Positions 35,357 through 44,516 of a stretch of 64,000 nucleotides of DNA are shown here, piece after piece; position 1 is the first letter of the stretch; the number at the start of each line of letters is the position of its first letter. Made by a program: the position numbers and the translations under genes. The notes under the pieces are model-generated. The model had not been told where the DNA came from, made no database searches, and was given only the letters and a program-made list of their open reading frames with translations. The stretch lies in NCBI GenBank assembly GCA_900764755.1, contig CAAFPE010000046.1, positions 1 through 64,000 on the forward strand, given 5' to 3'. The stretch is from an uncultured Oscillospiraceae bacterium. Its GTDB lineage: Bacteria > Bacillota > Clostridia > Oscillospirales > Oscillospiraceae.

Positions 35357-36361
35357 ATGGCAGAAGTATTATCACAAAGTCAAATAGATGCTTTACTGAG
35401 CGCGGTTCGCAGCGGAGAAAAAGATGTGAACGCGCAGACCGAGGAGCAGCAGGAGAAGAAATTCCGAAAGTACGATTTCAGCAGTCCAAGGAAGTTTACC
35501 AGGGACCGGATCAAAATGCTGAACGGTATTTTCGATAATTACTCCCGGATCATCAATTCCCGGCTGAACGCTCGGCTGCGCGCCAACTGTGAGATTACCG
35601 TGGAGAGCATTGAGGAGCAGCGCTATTACGAGTTCTCGAACGCTTTGACGGAGGGGGACGTGCTGGCTCTGATCGATGTGGCAATCAAGGGGAAAAACGA
35701 AGACACCCCAGCAATGCTGTATCTTTCCACAACGACAGCGCTGAGTATGATGGACCGAATGCTTGGCGGTGACGGAGCGATGGATGATACCATTGAGACC
35801 GATTACAGCTACACGGATTTGGAACTGCGGCTGTATGAGGAACTGGTACGGGACATGATCTCCGTAATGGGAGGAAGCTGGGAGAACTACATTTCCATTC
35901 AATTTTCTTACAACAGAACTGACATCAATCCGACTTTGAGTCAGATCATCGGGTTAGATGAGATTGTAATTATTGTTGATATGAAGATGCAGTTCAGCAA
36001 CATCTCCGGTAGAATGAGCATCTGTCTGCCGGGAGAGATTCTCACCAATATTTTTGCTGAGATCAGCCGGGAAAGCCCTGTGCGAAGAGCGGCGTTGGAA
36101 AGCAAGTCCAATGAAATTTTTGACAGCCTGCGTGACTCACGACTTGAGATTGTATCGATTTTAGGGGAAACGCGGCTTTCATTAAACGACATTTACCACT
36201 TGAATGTAGGGGACGTAATTGATCTGGGGCGTTCCAAGGAATCCTCAATTTACCTGGACATCGGCGGCTATCACTGGTTTGCCGGCAGAATGGGAACCCA
36301 CAAAAAAAATATAGCGGTCAGGATTGATGAGGTACTCGATCAGGCCGAAGAAAAGGAGTGA
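35357..36361 (+). CDS. fliM: Flagellar motor switch protein FliM
   Basis: FliM binds phospho-CheY and flips rotor direction. The 334-residue protein has the N-terminal CheY-docking peptide LSQSQIDALLSAV (residues 5-17), the GGGXG-less CheC-like middle domain and a C-terminal SpoA domain (LGETRLSLNDIYHLNVGDVI). The gap of 75 bases after motB is too small for the fliL gene often found here. Confidence 0.96.
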   Translation: MAEVLSQSQIDALLSAVRSGEKDVNAQTEEQQEKKFRKYDFSSPRKFTRDRIKMLNGIFDNYSRIINSRLNARLRANCEITVESIEEQRYYEFSNALTEGDVLALIDVAIKGKNEDTPAMLYLSTTTALSMMDRMLGGDGAMDDTIETDYSYTDLELRLYEELVRDMISVMGGSWENYISIQFSYNRTDINPTLSQIIGLDEIVIIVDMKMQFSNISGRMSICLPGEILTNIFAEISRESPVRRAALESKSNEIFDSLRDSRLEIVSILGETRLSLNDIYHLNVGDVIDLGRSKESSIYLDIGGYHWFAGRMGTHKKNIAVRIDEVLDQAEEKE

Positions 36362-36371
36362 ATAGGCGGGC

Positions 36372-37838
36372 ATGGAGAAAAAACTGTTCAGCCCGATGGA
36401 GATTGACGCCATCGGGGAGATGATGAATATCAGCCTTGGCTCCTCGGCTACAGCGGTTTCCAATATGCTGGACCACAGGGTGGATATTACAACGCCGCAG
36501 GTAACGGTGGTGGATGTCGCGAATTTTTCCATCGGCAATCTGGAGCCGGCCATGGGCGTTGAGATCAAGTATGTGGAGGGGCTGGAGGGCTCTAATATTA
36601 TGTTGCTGCGGCGCAGCGACATTAAAGTGATTGTCGATATTCTCATGGGCGCGGAAACGCCGGACGAGGAATTTGAACTCAATGAATTGACCGTCAGCGC
36701 TGTCTGTGAGGTCATGAATCAGATGATGGGTGCGGCATCTACGGCATTGTCGGATTTTCTTGGATTCCCGGTCAATATCTCCACACCGACACCTTTTGAA
36801 CTGGAAAATCTGGACGAGTTTAAAGAGGCGCATCTGCCGCAGGGTGCTGACACGGTTGTAGTTGTGCGGTTTTCTCTGAAAATCGAGAATACGCTGGAGA
36901 GCGAGTTCATGAATGTCATGAGCGTATCGCTTGCTAAGGAACTGCTGCAGGCGCTGGGGCTGGGCGATGAAGATGGTGAGGAAAATAGTGATGCCGTTTC
37001 CGCACCCTCCAGCAGTTCTAAAACGGAAGATGCTGGCAGCAGACAGCTGAGTCAGGCGGAAATTGAGAAGCTTCTGGCGGCCAATGCAGGAGGAGCACAG
37101 CAGTCCGAAGCACCAGAAATCAACCAGCCGCAGACTGACAGCAGCAGACAGCTGAGCCAGGAGGAAAGCGAGAGGCTGATGGCAACCAATCGCAATGGTG
37201 AACAGCCTTCGACCGGTTTGGAGTCGTCGAAACAGACAGAGGCGGGCGGCAGCCGGCAGCTGAGCCAGGAAGAAATCGAGAAGCTGATGACTGGCGGCAC
37301 AGCGGCATCTCCTCAACAGACATCGGCCAACATACCGATGCCGCAGGCAGCCGCACCTCAGTTGGGCTATCCGTTTTCTCCCGCGTCCGAGCAGGGAGGG
37401 TTCCTGCCTGATGCAGGGAGGATGGGTTATCCGCCACCGTATTATCCGCCCTATCCGTATCCGTACCCCTATCCGCCCCAGCAGCCGGCTCAGCAGCCAG
37501 ATTCGAAGGTGATAGCAGCTAAGCCGGTCCCCATGCCGGAAATGGATGCACGGGAATCGTTGGGCAAAGAGCAGGCACAGAATCTGGATCTGATCATGGA
37601 GGTTCCTGTTCAGGTGACTGTGGAGATCGGGCGTACGCAGCGTAAGGTTCAGGATATTCTGGAGTTTAATAAGGGATCGCTTGTGGTGCTGGATAAGCTG
37701 GCGGGCGATCAGGTGGATCTGTTTGTAAATGGAAAATGTATCGCGAAAGGTGATGTTGTGGTGATCGACGATAACTTTGGCGTTCGTATTACGGAAATCG
37801 TTCAAAAGTATGATGAGGATAAAAAGTCAAAAAAGTGA
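36372..37838 (+). CDS. fliY: Flagellar switch protein and CheY-P phosphatase FliY
   Basis: FliY is the FliN-type C-ring subunit fused to a CheC-like phosphatase that removes phosphate from CheY. Residues 1-200 hold two E-x-x-N active sites (GEMMNISLGSSATAV and CEVMNQMMGAASTAL). A ~230-residue linker contains three near-repeats of the CheY-docking motif (LSQAEIEKLLAAN, LSQEESERLMATN, LSQEEIEKLMTGG; residues ~221-310) and a Pro/Tyr-rich stretch. The C-terminal FliN/SpoA domain is at about 405-485 (IMEVPVQVTVEIGRTQRKVQ). Bacillus FliY has one such motif, at its N-terminus; here the N-terminus lacks it. Confidence 0.95.
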   Translation: MEKKLFSPMEIDAIGEMMNISLGSSATAVSNMLDHRVDITTPQVTVVDVANFSIGNLEPAMGVEIKYVEGLEGSNIMLLRRSDIKVIVDILMGAETPDEEFELNELTVSAVCEVMNQMMGAASTALSDFLGFPVNISTPTPFELENLDEFKEAHLPQGADTVVVVRFSLKIENTLESEFMNVMSVSLAKELLQALGLGDEDGEENSDAVSAPSSSSKTEDAGSRQLSQAEIEKLLAANAGGAQQSEAPEINQPQTDSSRQLSQEESERLMATNRNGEQPSTGLESSKQTEAGGSRQLSQEEIEKLMTGGTAASPQQTSANIPMPQAAAPQLGYPFSPASEQGGFLPDAGRMGYPPPYYPPYPYPYPYPPQQPAQQPDSKVIAAKPVPMPEMDARESLGKEQAQNLDLIMEVPVQVTVEIGRTQRKVQDILEFNKGSLVVLDKLAGDQVDLFVNGKCIAKGDVVVIDDNFGVRITEIVQKYDEDKKSKK

Positions 37839-37900
37839 CTGACACAACAAGCTAAGGCGGATACGCCGATATAAAACAGCTAAAAAGGATGGTTATAAGA

Positions 37901-38269
37901 ATGGGTAAGAAAATATTGCTGGTCGATGACGCTGCATTTATGCGGAAGATGATCAAGGATACCTTGAGTAAGAATGGATACACAGAACTGTTCGAGGCAG
38001 TGGATGGGGCGGATGCCGTTGAGAAGTATAGTGAGATCCATCCTGACCTTGTCATCATGGACATTACGATGCCGAATATGGATGGTCTGGAGGCTTTAAA
38101 AGCCATTCGAGGGAAAGATGGGGACGCCAACGTTGTGATGTGTTCCGCCATGGGTCAGGAAAGCATGGTCATGGATGCGGTCAGATCAGGCGCCAAGGAT
38201 TTTATTGTTAAGCCGTTTAAGCCGGATCGTGTTCTGAAAACAGTAAACACCATTCTTGGCACATCCTGA
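37901..38269 (+). CDS. cheY: Chemotaxis response regulator CheY
   Basis: CheY carries phosphate from CheA to FliM. The 122-residue single receiver domain has the acidic pair at 9-10 (LLVDDAAFM), phospho-acceptor Asp54 in VIMDITMPNMDG, the Ser/Thr position in VMCSAMG and Lys in VKPFKP. The ATG at 37901 has AAGGA eleven bases before it; an ATG at 37889 overlaps that site. Position fliY-cheY-fliO is the classical Firmicute order. Confidence 0.96.
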   Translation: MGKKILLVDDAAFMRKMIKDTLSKNGYTELFEAVDGADAVEKYSEIHPDLVIMDITMPNMDGLEALKAIRGKDGDANVVMCSAMGQESMVMDAVRSGAKDFIVKPFKPDRVLKTVNTILGTS

Positions 38270-38275
38270 TTTCAC

Positions 38276-38653
38276 ATGAACAGAGAGGATATAGCTGCAC
38301 TGCTCTGGCTTCTTGTCAGCGTGATTGTCATACTCGGTCTTGCATATTGGGTTACAAAACATCTTGCCGGGGGAGGTATGCTTGGCAATTTGGGTACAGC
38401 CGGTATGTGGAGGAAGATCGAAATATTGGCTCGTCTGCCGCTTGGAAAAGGGCAGTCGCTTCTTGTTGTACGAACGGGCAGTCGCTGTTTTTTCCTCGGT
38501 GTGGCGCAGAATGATATTTCTGTATTGGCAGAATTTACGGAGGCAGATCTGGAGTCCTGGAACAAAGAGCCGACTGATCGTCAGGGAGGGGCTGGAAGTG
38601 ACTTTCTCCGCATCCTGCACGACAAAATGACCGGTAACAACGAACGGAGGTGA
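38276..38653 (+). CDS. fliO: Flagellar export protein FliO
   Basis: FliO helps assemble the FliP-FliQ-FliR export gate. The 125-residue protein has one N-terminal membrane helix (about 7-27, IAALLWLLVSVIVILGLAYW) and a small cytoplasmic domain with KIEILARLPLGKGQSLLVVR and CFFLGVAQNDISVLAEF, typical of FliO/FliZ. It starts six bases after cheY. Confidence 0.9.
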   Translation: MNREDIAALLWLLVSVIVILGLAYWVTKHLAGGGMLGNLGTAGMWRKIEILARLPLGKGQSLLVVRTGSRCFFLGVAQNDISVLAEFTEADLESWNKEPTDRQGGAGSDFLRILHDKMTGNNERR

Positions 38654-38660
38654 GCGGGTA

Positions 38661-39332
38661 TTGTTGGACGGACTGATCAATGTCAACGGAGACAGTGTTC
38701 AGACATTGGAGATCATATTTCTCACAACTATGATTACACTGCTTCCCTCCTTGATTGTTATGATGACATCTTTTACAAGGTATGTCATTTCTTTTTCGTT
38801 CCTTCGTTCAGCTCTTGGTACCCAGCAGACGCCTCCCAATCTTGTTCTGATCGGGATCGCACTGTTTTTGACGCTGTTTACCATGAGTCCCACGGTCACA
38901 CAGATCCAGACGGAAGCCTATGAGCCGTATGTGTCGGAAGAAATTACTCAGGAAGAGTTTTTTGACCGGGCGCAGGTTCCTCTGAAAGAGTTCATGATCC
39001 GGAACACAAAAATACCAACATTGGAAATGTTCTGTGATTTGGCGAAGGAAGACGTTCCTGAAAAAATTGATGAAGCTACTGCGATGGAGTTGCCGCTTCG
39101 TATCCTTGTCCCATCATTTATAACCTGTGAACTTCAGAGAGCGTTTTTGATTGGTCTGCTTCTTTACATCCCGTTTATGTTGATCGACATTGTTGTGTCA
39201 TCCACACTGATGTCGATGGGCATGATTATGCTGCCGCCGTCCATGATCTCAATGCCATTTAAGCTTCTTTTGTTTGTGACAGTGAATGGGTGGGAGCTAT
39301 TATTTTCGAGCTTGGTACGAAGTTTTAATTAG
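38661..39332 (+). CDS. fliP: Flagellar export gate protein FliP
   Basis: FliP forms the core of the export pore. The 223-residue protein has four membrane helices; hallmark segments are MMTSFTRYVISFSFLRSALG, TQQTPPNLVLIGIALFLT and LLLYIPFMLIDIVVSSTLMS with MGMIMLPPSMISMPFKLLLF. It begins with TTG (38661 or 38664) after GGAGGTGAG. Confidence 0.96.
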   Translation: MLDGLINVNGDSVQTLEIIFLTTMITLLPSLIVMMTSFTRYVISFSFLRSALGTQQTPPNLVLIGIALFLTLFTMSPTVTQIQTEAYEPYVSEEITQEEFFDRAQVPLKEFMIRNTKIPTLEMFCDLAKEDVPEKIDEATAMELPLRILVPSFITCELQRAFLIGLLLYIPFMLIDIVVSSTLMSMGMIMLPPSMISMPFKLLLFVTVNGWELLFSSLVRSFN

Positions 39333-39346
39333 CAGGAGGCTGAGTG

Positions 39347-39607
39347 ATGGATACTGTCCAGGTGTCTGATATAATGCGAGAGGCAGTCGGCATCGCAATT
39401 AAACTCGGCAGTCCAATGCTGCTTTTGAGTATGCTGGTTGGTATGGTAGTGGCAGTTCTCCAGGCAGTTACACAGATCCATGAACAGACAATTTCGTTTA
39501 TATTAAAGCTGATCGTCGTGGTTTTGGTGCTTCTGGTTGGGGGAGGCTGGATGTTAGAAACACTTCAGGACTATACGCGGCAGATATTTGCGATCATTGC
39601 TTCGTGA
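39347..39607 (+). CDS. fliQ: Flagellar export gate protein FliQ
   Basis: FliQ is a two-helix subunit of the export pore. The 86-residue protein has membrane segments at about 18-38 (LLLSMLVGMVVAVLQAVTQI) and 48-70, with the conserved THEQTL-like QIHEQTISFILK. The ATG at 39347 follows AGGAGG. Confidence 0.95.
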   Translation: MDTVQVSDIMREAVGIAIKLGSPMLLLSMLVGMVVAVLQAVTQIHEQTISFILKLIVVVLVLLVGGGWMLETLQDYTRQIFAIIAS

Positions 39608-39625
39608 CGGGAGGAGTGGGTATAG

Positions 39626-40393
39626 ATGTGGCCGGATTGGGAGCGGCTGACCCTGTTCCTCTATATTACTGCGAGAATGAGCGGATTTGTCCTGTTTAAC
39701 CCTCTTCTGGGACGAAGAAATCTGCCAGGGCTGTTCCGGGCGGGGCTGATTTTATCACTGTCAGCCTTTGTGTTTCCACTGGTACAGCAGCGTACGGCAC
39801 TGCCCGGCGGAGCAACTCTCCTGGCACTCCGATTGCTTCTGGAGCTGGCTTTGGGTTTTGTTCTGGGTATGGTGATTGACTTTTTCTTCTACATTCCTCA
39901 ACTGGCGGGACTGGTCATTGATACACAGATGGGCATGACCATGAATGAGATCTACGACGCTGGTGCCCAGGCCCATTTATCTGTTACCGGCCAATTTCTG
40001 AATGTGTTGATGATGGTCCTCTTTTTTGCAGCCAATGGGCATCATACACTTCTTCGCATTATAGTATCCTCTGGACAGGTAGTTCCATTTGGTGCAATTT
40101 CTTTTGGACCGGAGATTTCTAATGCTATGCTGTCGCTTTTTGTGGAGTGTACAGTTCTGGCTGTCAAACTATGTATGCCGATTTTGGCGGCAGAGCTGCT
40201 TGGACAGATCGGTATGGGAATCTTGATGAAAGCGATCCCCCAAATCAACGTGTTTTCCATCAATATAGAGTTAAAAGTGCTGATTGGACTTGCTTTGCTG
40301 CTCATATTGGTAGCGCCGTTCAGCGAATTTCTTCTGGATGCAGAAATGGTGATGCTGGATAGTCTAGATGCTGTTTTGGAGTTGGCTGGGTGA
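39626..40393 (+). CDS. fliR: Flagellar export gate protein FliR
   Basis: FliR is the single-copy export gate subunit. The 255-residue protein has about six membrane helices; the segments TARMSGFVLFNPLLGRRNLP and QLAGLVIDTQMGMTMNEIYD fit the family, and the C-terminus ends in a hydrophobic helix near SEFLLDAEMVML. GGGAGGAG lies before the ATG. Confidence 0.95.
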   Translation: MWPDWERLTLFLYITARMSGFVLFNPLLGRRNLPGLFRAGLILSLSAFVFPLVQQRTALPGGATLLALRLLLELALGFVLGMVIDFFFYIPQLAGLVIDTQMGMTMNEIYDAGAQAHLSVTGQFLNVLMMVLFFAANGHHTLLRIIVSSGQVVPFGAISFGPEISNAMLSLFVECTVLAVKLCMPILAAELLGQIGMGILMKAIPQINVFSINIELKVLIGLALLLILVAPFSEFLLDAEMVMLDSLDAVLELAG

Positions 40394-40423
40394 TGTGTGG
40401 CGTGATGTTAGGGGGGGCAGACC

Positions 40424-41479
40424 TTGGCAGACAGCTCTAAAACAGAAAAGGCAACACCGAAGAAACGACGGGATGAACGAAAAAAAGGCAATGTGTTTCT
40501 CAGCCAAGACGCAGTATCTGTTGCGACACTGCTGGCTTCTGTATTTGTTCTGCTCCTTATGGCGGATGCCTTAGTGACCCAATTAGGCAGTTTTTTTTCA
40601 TATTGTGTAGCTAAGTGCGGGGAGAAGGCAGGCAGTGTGGAAATGCTGAAGGAGATCGGGATACAGGCGGTCATTGTTTTTGTTAAGGCAGTTTTTCCAA
40701 TTACGCTGGTGACCGCGTTTTGTGCGGTTGCTGCCACATTTGCACAGACGAGATTTCTGGTAAGCGGGGAGTTGCTGCGCCCCAAATTCAGCAGGATCAG
40801 TCCTATGCAGGGATTTAAGCGTCTTTTTTCCTTGCGAAGTGTCATTGATGCGCTGAAGGGAATTTTGAAAATCACGCTGCTGTTGATCATCATTTTTCTA
40901 AGCCTGAAAAACCAGTTCTTAGAAAGCTCCAAGTATCTATATACGAGTTTGAGAGCATCGTGTGGGCACCTTTTTGAGAATGGAAAATGGATGGTCCTGT
41001 GGATCATCCTTGCATTCACCACGGTTGCGGCTCTGGACTTTATGTACCAGTGGTGGGATTATGAGCGGCAGCTGCGGATGAGCAAGCAGGAGGTCAAAGA
41101 GGAGTATAAACAGACCGAAGGTGATCCACAGATCAAGGGAAAAATCAAAGAGACACAGCGCAGAATGGCGCAGCGTCGTATGATGCAGCAGGTGCCACAG
41201 GCCGATGTTGTCATTCGAAATCCGACACATTTTGCAGTAGCACTTCGTTACCGTCCAGATTCTGATGATGCACCTGTGGCTGTGGCCAAAGGACAGGACG
41301 AGCTGGCTTTGCGGATCGTGCGCGTTGCAGAGGAGCATGGGGTTGCTGTGGTTGAAAATGTGTCCCTTGCCAGAGCACTGTATGCGCAGTGTGAATTGGA
41401 TGGACAGATCCCACCAGAGTTGTACAGCGCTGTGGCGGAGGTGTTAGTATTCATTTTCAGACTGACAAAGAAAAGCTGA
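40424..41479 (+). CDS. flhB: Flagellar export switch protein FlhB
   Basis: FlhB switches export from hook to filament proteins after self-cleavage. The 351-residue protein has the N-terminal signature SSKTEKATPKKRRDERKKGN, four membrane helices, and the self-cleavage motif NPTH at about 266-269, followed by FAVALRYRPDSDDAPVAVAK. Start is TTG behind GGGGGG. It is complete, in contrast to the C-terminal-only FlhX at 7468. Confidence 0.96.
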   Translation: MADSSKTEKATPKKRRDERKKGNVFLSQDAVSVATLLASVFVLLLMADALVTQLGSFFSYCVAKCGEKAGSVEMLKEIGIQAVIVFVKAVFPITLVTAFCAVAATFAQTRFLVSGELLRPKFSRISPMQGFKRLFSLRSVIDALKGILKITLLLIIIFLSLKNQFLESSKYLYTSLRASCGHLFENGKWMVLWIILAFTTVAALDFMYQWWDYERQLRMSKQEVKEEYKQTEGDPQIKGKIKETQRRMAQRRMMQQVPQADVVIRNPTHFAVALRYRPDSDDAPVAVAKGQDELALRIVRVAEEHGVAVVENVSLARALYAQCELDGQIPPELYSAVAEVLVFIFRLTKKS

Positions 41480-41569
41480 GCTGTGTTGTTTTGTTTGATA
41501 TAGGATTATGACTGCGCATTGTTTGAAAGTAGTTTATAAGTATATGCGGTACAGGGGGGTGAGCTGAAT

Positions 41570-43666
41570 ATGAAACGTATGTTGAAAATTGCGTTGGACA
41601 ATGCTGTGGCGTTAGGCGTTATTATCATCATTTTGTTTTTGTTCATCCCTCTGCCAACATTTTTGCTGGACGTTTTATTGATTATCAATATTGGACTTTC
41701 CATCATGATCCTCATGATCACGATGAACATATCTGAAGCGCTCGAGTTTTCCATATTTCCATCGTTGCTGCTTGTGACGACGTTGTTTCGGCTCGGCTTG
41801 AATGTGTCCAGCACGAAGTTGATCCTCTCCACTGGCTATGCAGGCGAGGTCATTCAAAATTTCGGCCAGTTGATCACCAGTGGGAACATCGTGATCGGCG
41901 TGGTGATCTTCCTGATCATTGTTTTGGTTCAGTTCATTGTCATTACAAAGGGCGCGGAGCGTGTAGCTGAAGTGGCGGCTCGCTTTACTCTGGATGCCAT
42001 GCCGGGTAAACAGATGGCCATCGATGCTGACTTGTCCTCCGGCCTCATCAATGAGCAGGAAGCTCGGATACGTCGTGGTAAGATTCAAAAGGAGGCAGAT
42101 TTCTACGGTGCTATGGACGGCGCCACGAAAATCGTGAAAGGCGACGCTGTCATGTCCCTGATTATCACGCTGATCAATTTTGTGGGTGGCGTGATCATTG
42201 GTGTTGTGATGGGCGGCGGCGACTTTAGTTCTGTACTTCAGAACTACTCGATTGTTACCATTGGCGATGGACTGGTTTCGCAGATGCCGGCCTTGATGAT
42301 TTCCACGGCGACCGGCATGATTGTGACGCGGTCCGTTTCAGAGGGAAGCCTCAACAGGGATGTTGTGGGGCAGTTCAAGGCGCAGCCCCGCGCTTTCATG
42401 ACCACAGGCGTCATTTTGATGTTCCTTGCGGCGATTCCTAACACACCCCATGTGTCTTTGGTGGTGGGTGGCATGGCGCTGATTGGCGGAGGCTATTTCA
42501 TCAAGAAAAATATGGATCAGCAGCAGGCGGCCATAGAAGCGGATGCGGTTGAAAAGCAGGAGGAGCTTCCTCCAAGTGAGGGAGACTATTATAAGAATAT
42601 CGACAATGTCTATACCCTTTTGAATGTAGAGCCTATTGAAATGGAATTTGGTTACAGCCTGATTCCCATGGTGGATGAGAGTCATGGTGGAAAGCTGATC
42701 AACCGAATTGTGATTTTCCGCAGGCAGTATGCACAGGATATGGGGTTTGTGTTCCCATCGATTCGGATCCATGATGCATCTTCCCTGGGTACAAATCAAT
42801 ATGTGATTCGGATTCGAGGCGAAGAGGTGGCCAGAGGGGAAATCCTGGTGGATTACTATTTGGCACTGGAGCCGGCAAAGCCTTTGGGCGAGATCGATGG
42901 AATTGAGACCATTGAGCCGGCTTATGGGATTCCGTCCAGGTGGATCCTGCCGGAGGACCGGGAACTTGCGGAGGTGTACGGATATACGGTGATCGATCCT
43001 CTGTCCGTTATGCTGACGCACCTTTCTGAGACGGTTAGAAAACATGCGTATGAACTGCTGAATCGGGCAGAAACAATCCAACTGGTTGAAAATCTGAAGC
43101 GCTTTTCCCCTGAACTGGTTGAGGAAGCGGTGCCAGGTGTCGTTTCCTATGCGGTGCTGGAGAAGGTGCTCAGGAACTTGCTGAGAGAGGGAGTGCCGAT
43201 CAAAGACCTGGGTACGATTCTTGAAACGCTTGTAGACGGGCTAAGTCAGGGCCGGGATATTGAGACTGCCACAGAGCAGGTGCGCGGAGCGCTGGCGCGG
43301 ACAATCACACATCGCTTTTGTGAGGACGGGCAGCTGCGTGTTATCACACTGGATGCAGAAGTGGAGACGAAAATTGTGTCTTCGCTGACCCGCAACGAGC
43401 AGGGTGTCTATCTGGCACTTGGATCGGACCTGATGCAGCAGATCGTTGGACAGATGGGCGAGCATATCCGGAAATTCAACGAGTTGTCACAACGGCCTAT
43501 TATCTTAGTCAGCCAGGTCATTCGAGGGTATTTCAGCAAAATGATCACGCAGTTCTATCCGGATGTCTATGTACTCTCCTTCAATGAGATAACAGGTTCC
43601 GTACAAATTCAGGCGATTGGTAACATTACCATGGACGCACCGGTCAGAAAGGCGGTGGGGACATGA
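41570..43666 (+). CDS. flhA: Flagellar export protein FlhA
   Basis: FlhA forms the nonameric export ring that docks chaperone-substrate complexes. The 698-residue protein has eight N-terminal membrane helices, the FHIPEP-type region (ARFTLDAMPGKQMAIDADLS, then EADFYGAMDGATKIVKGDA) and a large cytoplasmic domain. The gene after it is the sigma factor, not flhF, and their ends overlap by four bases. Confidence 0.96.
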   Translation: MKRMLKIALDNAVALGVIIIILFLFIPLPTFLLDVLLIINIGLSIMILMITMNISEALEFSIFPSLLLVTTLFRLGLNVSSTKLILSTGYAGEVIQNFGQLITSGNIVIGVVIFLIIVLVQFIVITKGAERVAEVAARFTLDAMPGKQMAIDADLSSGLINEQEARIRRGKIQKEADFYGAMDGATKIVKGDAVMSLIITLINFVGGVIIGVVMGGGDFSSVLQNYSIVTIGDGLVSQMPALMISTATGMIVTRSVSEGSLNRDVVGQFKAQPRAFMTTGVILMFLAAIPNTPHVSLVVGGMALIGGGYFIKKNMDQQQAAIEADAVEKQEELPPSEGDYYKNIDNVYTLLNVEPIEMEFGYSLIPMVDESHGGKLINRIVIFRRQYAQDMGFVFPSIRIHDASSLGTNQYVIRIRGEEVARGEILVDYYLALEPAKPLGEIDGIETIEPAYGIPSRWILPEDRELAEVYGYTVIDPLSVMLTHLSETVRKHAYELLNRAETIQLVENLKRFSPELVEEAVPGVVSYAVLEKVLRNLLREGVPIKDLGTILETLVDGLSQGRDIETATEQVRGALARTITHRFCEDGQLRVITLDAEVETKIVSSLTRNEQGVYLALGSDLMQQIVGQMGEHIRKFNELSQRPIILVSQVIRGYFSKMITQFYPDVYVLSFNEITGSVQIQAIGNITMDAPVRKAVGT

Positions 43667-44481
43667 GTGATGAAACTGTTTGTGCAACGCAAACCTACAC
43701 AGAGCAGGAGATTGCGTCAATGGATACCACTGACCTGCTGTTGCTCTATAAGCAGACTGGAGATGCTACTCTTAAATGGCCGCTGGTCATGCGGTATGAG
43801 GATCTGATTCGAAATACAGCCCTTCGTGTTCGGAGTGTGTACAGCGGCTTTGCCCAGATTGACGATATTGTGAACGAGGGTATTTTAACGCTGCTGAACG
43901 CGATTGATAAATTTGAACCAGAGCGAGGCGTTAAATTTGAAACCTATGTTGCGAAGCGGATTCGTGGAATGGTGTATGACCTTGCTCGAAAACAGGATTG
44001 GACGCCACGCAATATTCGTCAGCGTGCTGGGGAAATTGACCATGCAATGCAGGAGTTGACCGCTTCCTTGGGACGGTATCCAACGGAGGCTGAGTTGATT
44101 GCAAGCCTGGGAACGACGAAAGAACGATACCAGAAAGATGTAGCTGGGATTGTATTGAGCAACATCGTGTCGTTGGATATGCTTTTGGAGGTGAAGGATG
44201 CGGATGATTACAGAGTCGAGGTCCCGACTGGAGATGTCGCCGTGCAGCCTGAAAAAGCATTGGAGCGGAAAGAACTGCGCCGGACATTGGCGGAGGCCAT
44301 CACGAAGCTGAAAGAGAATGAACAGATCGTGCTCTCGCTTTACTATGAAAAAAATCTGAGCATGAAAGAGATTGCTCAGGTGATGCAGCTCAGTGGACCA
44401 AGAATCTCTCAAATTCATGCCAAAGCAATTGGAAAGCTGCAGGATTACATGAAACACTATCTCCAGGGCGAGGAGATCTAG
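43663..44481 (+). CDS. fliA: Flagellar sigma factor (FliA/SigD, sigma-28)
   Basis: It directs RNA polymerase to late flagellar and chemotaxis promoters and is held by FlgM. The 272-residue protein has region 2 (IDDIVNEGILTLLNAIDKFE, then GVKFETYVAKRIRGMVYD), region 3 (RQRAGEIDHAMQELTASLGR) and region 4 with a helix-turn-helix (NLSMKEIAQVMQLSGPRISQ). It has no ECF-like shortening. It begins in the ATGA overlap with flhA. Confidence 0.95.
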   Translation: MSDETVCATQTYTEQEIASMDTTDLLLLYKQTGDATLKWPLVMRYEDLIRNTALRVRSVYSGFAQIDDIVNEGILTLLNAIDKFEPERGVKFETYVAKRIRGMVYDLARKQDWTPRNIRQRAGEIDHAMQELTASLGRYPTEAELIASLGTTKERYQKDVAGIVLSNIVSLDMLLEVKDADDYRVEVPTGDVAVQPEKALERKELRRTLAEAITKLKENEQIVLSLYYEKNLSMKEIAQVMQLSGPRISQIHAKAIGKLQDYMKHYLQGEEI

Positions 44482-44516
44482 GCACACATATTATCGGGAA
44501 AGCAGAGGGGTTGAAG

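Noticed and set aside
37430..37500. Tandem DNA repeat or CRISPR-like array
   Set aside because: The repetitive CCNTAT pattern encodes the Pro/Tyr-rich part of the FliY linker in frame; there are no spacers.
36318..37805. A 495-residue minus-strand frame rich in Arg, Leu and Cys
   Set aside because: It mirrors fliY, whose repeats and conserved domains fix the coding strand.
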